This document shows, in pieces, positions 1 through 9,233 of a stretch of 64,000 nucleotides of DNA. This DNA is from an uncultured Bacteroidales bacterium. GTDB lineage: Bacteria; Bacteroidota; Bacteroidia; Bacteroidales; Bacteroidaceae. Position numbers and translations under genes: made by a program. Below the pieces are notes generated by a model. The model worked only from the letters and a program-made list of their open reading frames with translations. It had not been told where the DNA came from and made no database searches. The DNA is taken from positions 1 to 64,000 of the forward strand of contig CALDKD010000124.1 in NCBI GenBank assembly GCA_937898885.1, written 5' to 3'. Numbering within the stretch: position 1 is the stretch's first letter; each line of letters starts with the position of its first letter.

Positions 1-910
<910 letters not shown>

Positions 911-1150
911 TAATTTCCTATACCGTATAGTCTCAAAGGACGGATCATTCCGACCAAGAGACTCTGTTTTCTCTTTGCTCAAGATTCCGTACGATATCGC
1001 GTCTAAAGCCTGTCTCGTTTCCTTGACGGTTCTTCTTTCTCATACACCCGGATGCGCGCTATCCAGCGCGCTCCTTATCGTACTGTTGTTGCTTGTATCA
1101 TCGTCTCAAAGATCGTCTCTCTCGTTTGGGAACCGTTCGTTCCCGAAAGC
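911..1150 (-). other. rRNA operon leader with two hairpins
   Basis: This is the untranslated leader between the rRNA promoter and 16S, about 240 bases if transcription starts near 1151. Two compact hairpins are visible: GGGAAC (1128-1133) with GTTCCC (1139-1144) close to the transcript 5' end, and a GC-rich stem of 7 bp, GCGCGCT (1054-1060) with AGCGCGC (1065-1071), closed by a 4-base loop. Leaders of this kind normally hold antitermination and RNase III processing signals. I could not assign a boxA confidently. No tRNA or credible ORF is present. Confidence 0.6.
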
Positions 1151-1155
1151 GGGTG

Positions 1156-1187
1156 CAAAATTACACCCTTATTTTTTACCAGCCAAA
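1156..1187 (-). promoter_or_regulatory. rRNA operon promoter (Bacteroidetes type)
   Basis: On the minus strand, TTTG (1184-1187) is followed by a 20-base spacer and TAATTTTG (1156-1163), an exact match to the Bacteroidetes housekeeping consensus TTTG-N19-21-TAnnTTTG. The spacer is A/T-rich on its -7 side. Transcription should start near 1151 and run through the leader into 16S. Confidence 0.8.
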
Positions 1188-1287
1188 CATATCGGACATT
1201 ATTTTTAGAGAAAAATGCAATTATTTTTTAAGTCATTGACTGTCAGAGCATATCACAAAGCACTTTTTGGGTCTTGCAAAGAACAGC

Positions 1288-1327
1288 AAAAACGGGAGGC
1301 AAGTGTCGCCATGACACTCGTCTCCCG
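1288..1327 (-). terminator. Rho-independent terminator after rprXY
   Basis: CGGGAG (1293-1298) pairs with CTCCCG (1322-1327), with an inner AGTGTC/GACACT stem. On the minus strand the hairpin is followed by a run of five T (1288-1292). It lies just past the response-regulator stop codon, so it ends the rprX-rprY transcript and insulates it from the rRNA promoter. Confidence 0.8.
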
Positions 1328-1355
1328 TCACATATGCTGGCAAGGTATTAGTGTA

Positions 1356-2057
1356 TCAATCGTTAACCTCCGGTGTTACAAGCTTATAGCCCTTGCCGTG
1401 TATATTGATAATCTCCACACTGGGATCAGCTTTAAGATGTTTACGAAGTTTTGTGATGTAGACATCCATACTGCGCGCATTGAAATAATTATCATCAACC
1501 CATATTGTCTTGAGTGCATAATCACGCTGAAGAATATCGTTTTTGTGTGAGCATAGCAATGCCAGCAACTCAGACTCCTTGGTCGTAAGTTTTGTGCATT
1601 CATTATTATAGCACAACAATTGCTTCTTAGTATCAAACGAGAAGCTTCCTATAGTATAGACCGACATCTCGCGGGTCTTCTTGCCATGTACACGACGCAA
1701 GATAGCCTCAATGCGGAATGTAAGCTCTTCCATACTGAACGGCTTGGTGATATAGTCGTCCGCACCGATCTTAAAGCCCTCAAGTATATCCTCCTTAAGA
1801 TTCTTGGCCGTCAGGAACACAATTGGCACCTCAGAATTGGTAGCGCGAATTTCCTGAGCAAGCGTCAGACCATCCTTCTTCGGCATCATAACGTCAAGAA
1901 CGCAGATGTCATACTTGTTTGCGATGAAAGCCTCGTAACCAGCCTCACCGTCAGGACACAGCTCTGCACTGTAGCCCTTTGCCTGGAGATACTCTCTCAA
2001 CAGCATTCCCAGATTCTCATCATCCTCACAAAGCAGAATGTTCAGTTTCTCTTCCAT
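1356..2057 (-). CDS. rprY: OmpR-family response regulator, RprY type
   Basis: Cytoplasmic response regulator paired with the histidine kinase immediately upstream. The receiver domain occupies about residues 5-120: acidic pocket E11-D12-D13, phosphoacceptor D55 in LDVMMPK, T83 and K105. A winged-helix DNA-binding domain fills about 135-230. The sequence closely resembles RprY of Bacteroides. The ATG at 2057 is chosen because it gives the family N-terminus MEEKLNILLCEDDENLG; an in-frame GTG at 2090 inside the kinase 3' end would add 11 residues. Co-transcribed with rprX and closed by the hairpin at 1288-1327. RprXY is known in Bacteroides for effects on envelope and oxidative-stress genes; the target genes here cannot be read from the sequence. 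Confidence 0.95.
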   Translation of the reverse strand: MEEKLNILLCEDDENLGMLLREYLQAKGYSAELCPDGEAGYEAFIANKYDICVLDVMMPKKDGLTLAQEIRATNSEVPIVFLTAKNLKEDILEGFKIGADDYITKPFSMEELTFRIEAILRRVHGKKTREMSVYTIGSFSFDTKKQLLCYNNECTKLTTKESELLALLCSHKNDILQRDYALKTIWVDDNYFNARSMDVYITKLRKHLKADPSVEIINIHGKGYKLVTPEVND

Positions 2058-2079
2058 AGTTGTATTTGTATTAAGTAAA

Positions 2080-3609
2080 TTATTCGTCACTGAGCGGCAA
2101 TGATATTATGAACTTTGTACCAGCGCCAATCTCGCTCTCGGCACGTATGGTGCCTTTGTGGTCCTGAATGACCTTTCTAACATACGCAAGGCCAAGTCCA
2201 AAGCCCTTGACGTCGTGCAGGTTTCCAGTATGTACTCTGTAGAATTTCTCAAAGATTTTCTTCAAGTTCTCCTTGCTTATACCTATGCCATTGTCTGATA
2301 TAGACACGAAAAGCTTGCCTATCTCATTCCAGGTGACCACCTCTAGATGAAGATTGGCGTCCTGCTTTCTATACTTGACCGCATTATCAAGAAGATTGAA
2401 GATCACATTTGTAAAATGCATCTCGTCTGCCATCACAAAAGGATTAACAGCATCAAGACGGGCGTCTACCGTTCCACCGCAACTCTCAACCTTGAGCGTG
2501 AACGTCTTCACTACGCCGGCTATCAATTCGTTCGCATCTGTCTCCTTCAGTTTCATATTGTTTGCATTACGCTCAAACATAGACATCTGAAGCACTTTCT
2601 CAACCTGAAAACGCAGACGTTTCGTCTCATCACTTATGACCCCGGAAATATGCTGAAACATCTGAGGCGACTTTGTGACAGTCGGATCATTCAGCATCTG
2701 AGCCGCAAGGGAAATGGTGGAAATCGGTGTCTTGAACTCGTGAGTCATATTATTGATAAAGTCATTCTTAACCTCCGACACCTTCTTCTGCCTGAATATT
2801 ATATATAAGGTGAGCATGAACGATATAAGCAGAAATATCGTGAAAATGATGGACGGAATGATGAAACGCACGGAACTATAGATATAATTCTGTAATGTGG
2901 GGAAATAGACCCTCAGCACGCCCATCTTATTTGGAGGATCATTTCGGAACAGGACCTGGGAGTATGAGTCTTTCTGACTTTTCGGATTGAAATCCTCGCA
3001 TTCGCACCCTCCTACTATTCTACCGCTGTTCGTAGTCACCACATAATGGAAAGGTATTGATATGCCATTATTCTGAAGCTGGGCGGTAAGCTCATTCGCA
3101 AGCAACGAGAAGTCAATACGCTCTCTAAGGGGTTTGTCGCTCGCCGTATTAAGCATGCCATATATCACCTCATCCATCAATGCCCGCTGGCTGATATAAC
3201 GTTTTATCAAATCCTCCTGAAGAATCATACTATGCTCAGATATGGTAGGATTGCCGCCTGGCCTGGGAATCTGCAGTGTCGGGATTGACGTCTGAGGCGG
3301 CATCGGAGGCATTTGTTGCTGGACTGATAACGTAGAGCCGTCAGGGAACGTGAATGTCTGCTGGAAAACATTCTGACGGGCTGCCTGCTCGGCCTTGGCG
3401 ACAGTCTCCATATCCTCTGCCAGATACTTACGGGTTTCTTCCATTTCCAATGTATGGGCAACCTGATACAGTCCTCTTTTTGCAGACTCCTCAAATTGCT
3501 GCTTGCGCATTGAGACCATATCACGCATATAGCCAACCTGGAGATAAAGGAGTATTAGGAACGACAGGCCCATCACCCCGCCGATTATCCATATCGTAGT
3601 CTTCTTCAT
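2080..3609 (-). CDS. rprX: Sensor histidine kinase, RprX type
   Basis: Inner-membrane sensor kinase, 509 residues. Membrane segment 1 is about residues 6-26 and segment 2 about 247-272, enclosing a roughly 220-residue periplasmic sensor rich in Gln and Pro around 85-120. The cytoplasmic part has the H-box with phosphorylatable H290 (NMTHEFKTPIS), N-box NLLDNA at 405-410, G1 DNGIGI from 439 and G2 GFGLGL from 469, so all kinase motifs are intact. It lies directly upstream of its partner regulator and is driven by a strong promoter at 3646-3676. The signal it senses is not evident. Confidence 0.95.
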   Translation of the reverse strand: MKKTTIWIIGGVMGLSFLILLYLQVGYMRDMVSMRKQQFEESAKRGLYQVAHTLEMEETRKYLAEDMETVAKAEQAARQNVFQQTFTFPDGSTLSVQQQMPPMPPQTSIPTLQIPRPGGNPTISEHSMILQEDLIKRYISQRALMDEVIYGMLNTASDKPLRERIDFSLLANELTAQLQNNGISIPFHYVVTTNSGRIVGGCECEDFNPKSQKDSYSQVLFRNDPPNKMGVLRVYFPTLQNYIYSSVRFIIPSIIFTIFLLISFMLTLYIIFRQKKVSEVKNDFINNMTHEFKTPISTISLAAQMLNDPTVTKSPQMFQHISGVISDETKRLRFQVEKVLQMSMFERNANNMKLKETDANELIAGVVKTFTLKVESCGGTVDARLDAVNPFVMADEMHFTNVIFNLLDNAVKYRKQDANLHLEVVTWNEIGKLFVSISDNGIGISKENLKKIFEKFYRVHTGNLHDVKGFGLGLAYVRKVIQDHKGTIRAESEIGAGTKFIISLPLSDE

Positions 3610-3645
3610 ATCACGCGAACTTTATTCTGAGACCAAACAACTGCA

Positions 3646-3676
3646 CAAATATACGCATCTTAAAACACTCTCCAAA
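3646..3676 (-). promoter_or_regulatory. Promoter of rprX-rprY
   Basis: TTTG (3673-3676), 19-base spacer, TATATTTG (3646-3653) on the minus strand: a full match to the Bacteroidetes consensus. The predicted start near 3641 leaves a 5' leader of about 32 bases before the rprX ATG. Confidence 0.75.
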
Positions 3677-3702
3677 TAAATTGTAAAAATATTATATTAA
3701 AA

Positions 3703-3740
3703 AAGCAAAAAAGTGGCATCGGTTTAACAACCAATGCCAC
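3703..3740 (-). terminator. Rho-independent terminator after fusA2
   Basis: On the minus strand GTGGCAT..GG pairs with CC..ATGCCAC around an 8-base loop and is followed directly by six T (3707-3712). It sits 25 bases past the fusA2 stop codon and just before the rprX promoter, so it separates the two transcription units. Confidence 0.85.
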
Positions 3741-3764
3741 CTATACTTATCAAAACAGCAACTA

Positions 3765-5924
3765 TTACTCTTCCTCCTTCTGTTTTGCCTCGAACTCTTT
3801 GATAAGTTCGTTCTGAACATCGGTAGGAACGAGCTCGTAGTTTGCGAAACTCATTACGAATGATCCGCTACCACCAGTAATGGAACTGAGGGATGTTGAA
3901 TAGGTTGACATCTCCTTCAATGGAACCTTAGCCTTGAGCACCTGATAGTTGCCCTCGCTCTCCATACCCATAATCATACCACGACGGCCCTGAAGATCAC
4001 TCATCACATCACCCATATAATCCGACGGAACGAGAACCTCAACATCGTAAATAGGCTCCAGAATCTTTGGACCAGCCTCCTTGAACGCCATGCTGAACGC
4101 ATTACGTCCGGCAAGAAGGAAGGAGATTTCATTGGAGTCAACCGGGTGCATCTTACCATCATATACTATTACGCGTACGTCGCGCGCATATGAGCCGGTA
4201 AGAGGTCCCTGCTCCATACGCTGCATAATACCCTTAAGGATTGCAGGCATAAAGCGTGCATCGATGGAACCGCCTACGATACTGTTCACGAAGACCAGCT
4301 TGCCACCCCACTCCAGCGGATACTCATCAGTACCCTTCACACTCATCTTGAACTCCTGGTTTCCAAACTTGAAGACCTCTGGCAGAGGCTTGCCTTCCTC
4401 ATATGGCTCAACTATCAGGTGAACCTCACCGAACTGACCGGCGCCACCAGACTGCTTCTTGTGACGATAGTCCGCACGGGCAGCCTTTGTGATGGTCTCA
4501 CGATAAGGAATCTTAGGCTCATCAAAGTTGATCATCAGCTTGTCGTTATTCTCGATGCACCATTTGAATGTACGCAGATGGAACTCACCCTGACCGCGCA
4601 GGATCACCTGACGAAGTTCCTTTGACTGCTCTACAACCAGTGTAGGATCCTCCTCACGCATACGTGCCACGATTGACATCATTTTCTCCATATCAGCCTC
4701 GTTGACTGGCTTAATGGCGCGTGAGTACTTGTAATTCGGGAACTTGATGAAGTTGAAACTGTTGTCGGCGCCCTTTGCGTTAAGGGTGTTGCCTGTCTTA
4801 ACGTCCTTCAGTTTCACGGTACAGCCCATATCACCGGCGCAAAGCTCGGTGACCTGTGTACGGATAGATCCATTGCTTGTAAAAATCTGAGCTATCCGCT
4901 CCTTTGAGCCACGGTCTGCATTTGTGTAGTCCTCACCCTCGTGGATGGTTCCGCACATAACCTTGAAATATGATACAGCGCCAATATGCGGTTCCATAGA
5001 TGTCTTGTAGAAGAAGAGTGATGTGGCACCATCGGAAACGACCTTAACCTCCTCATTCTTGACGTTGCAGGCCGGCTTAACATCCAATGGGCTCGGTGCC
5101 ATCTGGCAAGCAAACTCCGTAAGGCGACTTACACCTACGTTCTGGGCTGCGGACAAGCAGAGAACCGGGAAGAAACTTGCCGACGCGATACCTTTACGCA
5201 GGCCAGCGATAATCTCTTCCTGTGAGAGCTCACCCTCCTCAAAGAACTTATCCATCAGAGCCTCGTCATTCTCGGCCGCAGCCTCAACGAGAGCATCGTG
5301 CAGCTCCTGAGCCTTTCCTGCCAAAGCAGCCGGAATCTCATCAATCTGAGCGACACCGTTATCGCTGGAATAAGTATACCTTTTCATCTCAAGAACATCG
5401 ATGACGCTCTTGAAGCCAGGTCCGGCAGCCTCCGGGAACTGAACAGGATAGACACCGCCACCAAATTGGTTGCGGATAGCCTCAACAATATTGTCATACT
5501 CACACTTCTCATTGTCAACATAGTTCACAGCGAAGAACATCGGCTTGCCGAGCTTGCGGATTGAGCGGTGGTTGTTGATAGTGCCGACCTCCATACTGTA
5601 CTGTCCGTTCATCAGGATGATGGCGGAGTCGCACATATTCAAGGCTGTTACGGCCGCGCCTGAGAAATCGTCTGATCCCGGGCAGTCAAAGAAGTTCAGT
5701 TTGGTATCACCGCACTCTACCGAGCATACGGCTGAATACACCGAGTAGCCATACTCCTGCTCTACAGTAGCGGTATCGCTTACAGTATTCTTCGCACCTA
5801 CCGTGCCACGACGTCTGATAACACCAGCGTTCAGCAAAATACTCTCTGTCAAGGTTGTCTTACCGGAACCGGAGCCACCAACGATGGCAACGTTCCTGAC
5901 ATCTCCAGATTTATAATTCTTCAT
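3765..5924 (-). CDS. fusA2: Elongation factor G paralogue, FusA2/EF-G2 type
   Basis: EF-G-like protein of 719 residues with the full EF-G domain order, but an altered G domain. The P-loop reads GGSGSGKT (16-23) instead of GHVDHGKT. The switch I RGIT position reads YGYS (58-61). The G3 motif is DCPGSDDF from D80 instead of DTPGHVDF, so the catalytic His is Ser84. G4 is NYVD (134-137). EF-G2 of Bacteroides thetaiotaomicron is reported to support translocation without GTP hydrolysis under carbon limitation; the substitutions here fit that class. The ATG at 5924 is preferred over a TTG at 5930. Transcribed alone from the promoter at 5979-6009 and ended at 3703-3740. The canonical fusA is not in this window. 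Confidence 0.93.
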   Translation of the reverse strand: MKNYKSGDVRNVAIVGGSGSGKTTLTESILLNAGVIRRRGTVGAKNTVSDTATVEQEYGYSVYSAVCSVECGDTKLNFFDCPGSDDFSGAAVTALNMCDSAIILMNGQYSMEVGTINNHRSIRKLGKPMFFAVNYVDNEKCEYDNIVEAIRNQFGGGVYPVQFPEAAGPGFKSVIDVLEMKRYTYSSDNGVAQIDEIPAALAGKAQELHDALVEAAAENDEALMDKFFEEGELSQEEIIAGLRKGIASASFFPVLCLSAAQNVGVSRLTEFACQMAPSPLDVKPACNVKNEEVKVVSDGATSLFFYKTSMEPHIGAVSYFKVMCGTIHEGEDYTNADRGSKERIAQIFTSNGSIRTQVTELCAGDMGCTVKLKDVKTGNTLNAKGADNSFNFIKFPNYKYSRAIKPVNEADMEKMMSIVARMREEDPTLVVEQSKELRQVILRGQGEFHLRTFKWCIENNDKLMINFDEPKIPYRETITKAARADYRHKKQSGGAGQFGEVHLIVEPYEEGKPLPEVFKFGNQEFKMSVKGTDEYPLEWGGKLVFVNSIVGGSIDARFMPAILKGIMQRMEQGPLTGSYARDVRVIVYDGKMHPVDSNEISFLLAGRNAFSMAFKEAGPKILEPIYDVEVLVPSDYMGDVMSDLQGRRGMIMGMESEGNYQVLKAKVPLKEMSTYSTSLSSITGGSGSFVMSFANYELVPTDVQNELIKEFEAKQKEEE

Positions 5925-5978
5925 TGTCAATTAATTAATATTGTTGTTACTTATTTTTGTTTCCGAAATTTTGGCTCG

Positions 5979-6009
5979 CAAATTTAGCAAATAATAACAA
6001 ATCACCAAA
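5979..6009 (-). promoter_or_regulatory. Promoter of fusA2
   Basis: TTTG (6006-6009), 19-base spacer, TAAATTTG (5979-5986) on the minus strand match the Bacteroidetes consensus exactly. The predicted leader to the ATG is about 50 A/T-rich bases. In B. thetaiotaomicron fusA2 is under carbon-responsive control; I could not identify an activator site upstream. Confidence 0.75.
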
Positions 6010-6037
6010 TTATATTTATTAATAGTTTATAACAATG

Positions 6038-6068
6038 ATTGAATATTAGCGAATACCAGTTAATTTTG
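6038..6068 (+). promoter_or_regulatory. Promoter of hemW, near-leaderless
   Basis: ATTG (6038-6041), 19-base spacer and TAATTTTG (6061-6068) precede the hemW ATG at 6076 by only seven bases. The transcript would start within a few bases of the start codon. It is divergent from the fusA2 promoter across about 150 bases. Confidence 0.6.
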
Positions 6069-6075
6069 CAATCGT

Positions 6076-7203
6076 ATGGCTGGTATATACGTACATATTC
6101 CATTCTGCGCCAGCAGGTGCGCGTATTGCGCATTCCATTCCACGACCAGGTCCGGGGCTCGCGACGCATACGTAAGCGCGTTATGCTCAGAGATTGATAT
6201 GTACCGCGGATTTCCGGGCAAAGGACGGATAAAGACCCTGTATTTTGGGGGCGGAACGCCTTCTCAACTCAGCACGAGACAAATATATACCATTACGGAT
6301 AAACTCTCCAAGGTCTTTGACCTGTCAGTTCTTGAAGAGACTACTCTGGAGTGCAACCCCGACGACATCACAAAAAAGTTTCTGTCAGGCCTGAACGAAA
6401 CTCCTGTGACCAGAATAAGTATGGGAATTCAAAGTCTGAACGATTCCGTACTGTCACTGATCAGGCGCCGTCACACCGCAAGCCAGGCTCTGTCATCAAT
6501 CAGACAGTGTCAGGAAGCCGGATTCAGCAACATAAGCATTGACCTCATATACGGGCTGCCAGGCCAGAGTGCGGAGGAATTTCGCCGTGACATACTGAGG
6601 GTCATTGACAGCGGCGTGACGCACATCTCAGCCTATTGCCTCACATACGAGGAAGGAACGCCTATGCACAGGATGTTGACGCAGGGAGATATTACCGCCG
6701 CAACCGATGATGAATGCGCGCTGATGTATGGCATACTCTGTGATACAATGCGCGAGAATGGATTCCTGCACTACGAGATATCCAACTTCTGCCTGCCGGG
6801 GTATCACTCACGTCATAACAGCAGTTATTGGGACGGCACGCCATATCTGGGACTTGGCTCCGGAGCACACTCATTTGACGGATCCGTACGCCGTTGGAAC
6901 GTGGCAGACATAGACAGATATATGCTTGGCATAGCGTCAGGTGAGCCGGAATACGGGCAGGAGATTCTCACTGAGACAGACCGCTACAACGAGTTTCTGA
7001 TGCTCTCGCTTCGCACTACCGCAGGCATCTCACTAAGCCTGATGAGAGAGTTGTTCGGAGTGAATGCCGTAATTGACTTTCTGCGCGATGCCGGTAAGTG
7101 GATACAAAAAGGAGACCTGATTCACGAAGCAGGCAGAGTGCGCTTCAGTGAGTCAGGTCTGTTTACCAGCGACGGAACAGTAAGCTCGCTGTTCCGGGAA
7201 TAG
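6076..7203 (+). CDS. hemW: HemW-like radical SAM protein
   Basis: Radical SAM protein of 375 residues, related to oxygen-independent coproporphyrinogen III oxidase. The 4Fe-4S cluster motif CxxxCxxC is at C11, C15 and C18, followed by Phe20, which is typical of HemW rather than HemN. GGGTPS near residue 58 is the SAM-contacting loop. A HemW C-terminal domain follows. HemW is regarded as a haem-binding protein that delivers haem to membrane enzymes rather than an oxidase; that is family knowledge. Its 3' end meets glmM head-on with only four bases between the stop codons and no terminator hairpin. Confidence 0.92.
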   Translation: MAGIYVHIPFCASRCAYCAFHSTTRSGARDAYVSALCSEIDMYRGFPGKGRIKTLYFGGGTPSQLSTRQIYTITDKLSKVFDLSVLEETTLECNPDDITKKFLSGLNETPVTRISMGIQSLNDSVLSLIRRRHTASQALSSIRQCQEAGFSNISIDLIYGLPGQSAEEFRRDILRVIDSGVTHISAYCLTYEEGTPMHRMLTQGDITAATDDECALMYGILCDTMRENGFLHYEISNFCLPGYHSRHNSSYWDGTPYLGLGSGAHSFDGSVRRWNVADIDRYMLGIASGEPEYGQEILTETDRYNEFLMLSLRTTAGISLSLMRELFGVNAVIDFLRDAGKWIQKGDLIHEAGRVRFSESGLFTSDGTVSSLFRE

Positions 7204-7207
7204 TCTG

Positions 7208-8590
7208 TCAGGTCATCTGCTTTATGACATTCATCACAGAGAGTCCAATCTCATCCGCAGCCTCCATTGATGACGCCTCGGAATAGACTCTGATAATAGG
7301 CTCCGTGTTGCTCTTTCTAAGATGCACCCACTTATCTGGAAAATCTATCTTAACGCCATCAATGTCGTTGATTTCCTCTTTTGCATAGATGCCTTTTACC
7401 TTATTGAGAATGGCATCCACGTCAGTACCAGGCCTGAGGTCAATACGGTTCTTGGCTATGTAATAAAGCGGATATTTTTTCTTCAGCTCGCTAACCGTCT
7501 TCCCCTGATGGGCCAGATGGCTCAGGAAGAGCGCGATGCCAACCAGTGCGTCACGTCCATAATGTAGCTCAGGGTAAATGACACCGCCGTTTCCCTCGCC
7601 GCCTATTACGGCACCAGTCTCCTTCATTTTGGTCACAACGTTCACCTCACCTACGGCAGCGGCGTTATACTCAGCCCCATACAGGCGGGTAACATCGCGC
7701 AAGGCCCTTGTTGAGCTGAGATTTGAGACCGTATTGCCAGGAGTTTTTGAGAGCACGTAATCAGCAACTGTCACAAGAGTATATTCCTCGCCATACATAG
7801 CGCCATTCTCATCGATAAACGCCAGACGGTCCACATCGGGATCAACCACGAATGCCACATCAAAGCCGCCCTCGCGCATCAGTCCCATAATGTCGCCCAG
7901 ATTCTTCTCAAGCGGCTCAGGATTGTGCTGGAAATTACCGGTTGGCTCACAATATAGCTTTCTTACGTTCTTCACCCCAAGACGCTCCAGAAGCTCAGGC
8001 AGGATGATGCCGCCGACAGAGTTCACACAATCAATGGCAACGCTAAGACCGGCATTGCGGATTGCCTCAACATCTACGAGCCTCATTGCCAGAACCGCGT
8101 CAATGTGTCGACGGTTCATATCGTGATTCTCAGTGTAGCTGCCCAGATTGTCAACATCCGCATAGTTGAAATCCTCGGACTCAGCTATAGCCAGTACCTC
8201 ATTGCCATCAGCAGCGCTCAGGAACTCGCCATTGCGGTTCAGAAGCTTAAGCGCATTCCAGTGACGCGGGTTATGGCTTGCCGTAAGTATCAGACCTCCA
8301 TCGGCCTTGAGCCACGTAACAGCAAGCTCCGTAGTAGGTGTGGATGCCAGGCCGATGTCAATCACATCAATACCCATTCCCATCAGCGTGCCGCATACAA
8401 CGTTCCGCACCATCTGTCCGGAAATGCGCGCGTCACGACCTACAACAACGGTACGTGCGGCAGGGTTCTCTCTCTTCAGCCATGTTGAATAGGCTGATAC
8501 AAACTTCACAATATCCAATGGTGTCAGGCCATTCCCTGCCGGACCTCCTATCTCTCCGCGTATTCCGGAGATTGATTTAATCATTGCCAT
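7208..8590 (-). CDS. glmM: Phosphoglucosamine mutase
   Basis: Alpha-D-phosphohexomutase of 460 residues, converting glucosamine 6-phosphate to glucosamine 1-phosphate for UDP-GlcNAc synthesis. Visible motifs: the phosphoserine loop TASHNP with catalytic S105, metal site DPDVDR at 250-255, sugar-binding GEGNGG, and the C-terminal phosphate-binding stretch RKSNTEP. GlmM is favoured over ManB/Pgm because of length and the Bacteroidales context. The start overlaps the end of the upstream DUF4827 gene by 10 bases, indicating translational coupling; the transcription unit is nrnA-DUF4827-glmM. Confidence 0.9.
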   Translation of the reverse strand: MAMIKSISGIRGEIGGPAGNGLTPLDIVKFVSAYSTWLKRENPAARTVVVGRDARISGQMVRNVVCGTLMGMGIDVIDIGLASTPTTELAVTWLKADGGLILTASHNPRHWNALKLLNRNGEFLSAADGNEVLAIAESEDFNYADVDNLGSYTENHDMNRRHIDAVLAMRLVDVEAIRNAGLSVAIDCVNSVGGIILPELLERLGVKNVRKLYCEPTGNFQHNPEPLEKNLGDIMGLMREGGFDVAFVVDPDVDRLAFIDENGAMYGEEYTLVTVADYVLSKTPGNTVSNLSSTRALRDVTRLYGAEYNAAAVGEVNVVTKMKETGAVIGGEGNGGVIYPELHYGRDALVGIALFLSHLAHQGKTVSELKKKYPLYYIAKNRIDLRPGTDVDAILNKVKGIYAKEEINDIDGVKIDFPDKWVHLRKSNTEPIIRVYSEASSMEAADEIGLSVMNVIKQMT

Positions 8591-9222
8591 TTTTGTGACA
8601 TTAAAGTAATTTCATAATAACAGGCGAACACTGACTGCATTGCAGATGAGTTGCCTTTGTCATGCGGTACAATCAGCCTTACCTTGGCCGATGGAGAGCC
8701 ATTATAGAAACCAGGTCTGATATATGGCATCGGCACCAGCCATCCGGCAGGCACTGAGTTACCGTATGCGCGGCTCATTACTCCCTGTGTGAAAGTAGCG
8801 GAATATGTATCGCTTACCCGACTGCAGGACATCACATCGGGATCTGTACCAAAAAGATTGGTGGTCAGAGTGTCGGCATTGGCTATGTCAAACTCCATAA
8901 AGCGGCAGTTATACAGCTTCTTCTCACCTGCAAGCAGGGGTTTTCCCGTGCCACGGCGCACTATCTGCATATATACGCCACTCTCTGGAAACAGTACGAA
9001 CTCATTTTTCTTGAAATCCGGACCGGACTCAGGATTATTGGTCACCGTATCCTTGAGAAACTCATCGAGGGTAATGACGGTTATATCGTTGGCTTTGATA
9101 AAATTATCAATATTCTCACGTTCCCTGGCTTTCTGCTCAGCGTATGTCACAGTATCCCTACAAGCGGAAAAGACAGTAACGGCCATCAAAGTAACCAGGA
9201 AAAAGCCCAGACTCTTTTTCAT
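8581..9222 (-). CDS. DUF4827 family lipoprotein
   Basis: Secreted lipoprotein of 213 residues found almost only in Bacteroidales. The N-terminus is a lipoprotein signal peptide ending in the lipobox FSAC (Cys about residue 21), so it is likely anchored in an envelope membrane. The body resembles the FKBP-like fold suggested for DUF4827, but I see no evidence for prolyl isomerase activity and the function is unknown. ATG at 9222 is used; an in-frame TTG two codons upstream is less likely. It sits between nrnA and glmM and overlaps glmM by 10 bases. A TATATTTG box lies four bases upstream of the ATG, without a clear -33 element. Confidence 0.8.
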   Translation of the reverse strand: MKKSLGFFLVTLMAVTVFSACRDTVTYAEQKARERENIDNFIKANDITVITLDEFLKDTVTNNPESGPDFKKNEFVLFPESGVYMQIVRRGTGKPLLAGEKKLYNCRFMEFDIANADTLTTNLFGTDPDVMSCSRVSDTYSATFTQGVMSRAYGNSVPAGWLVPMPYIRPGFYNGSPSAKVRLIVPHDKGNSSAMQSVFACYYEITLMSQKWQ

Positions 9223-9233
9223 ATACAAATATA

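Noticed and set aside
911..1350. tRNA genes in the rRNA leader, and ORFs at 975-1208 and 1215-1550.
   Set aside because: No T-loop GGTTCGAATCC-like sequence or cloverleaf is seen. The ORFs run through the rRNA leader, the terminator and the antisense of rprY.
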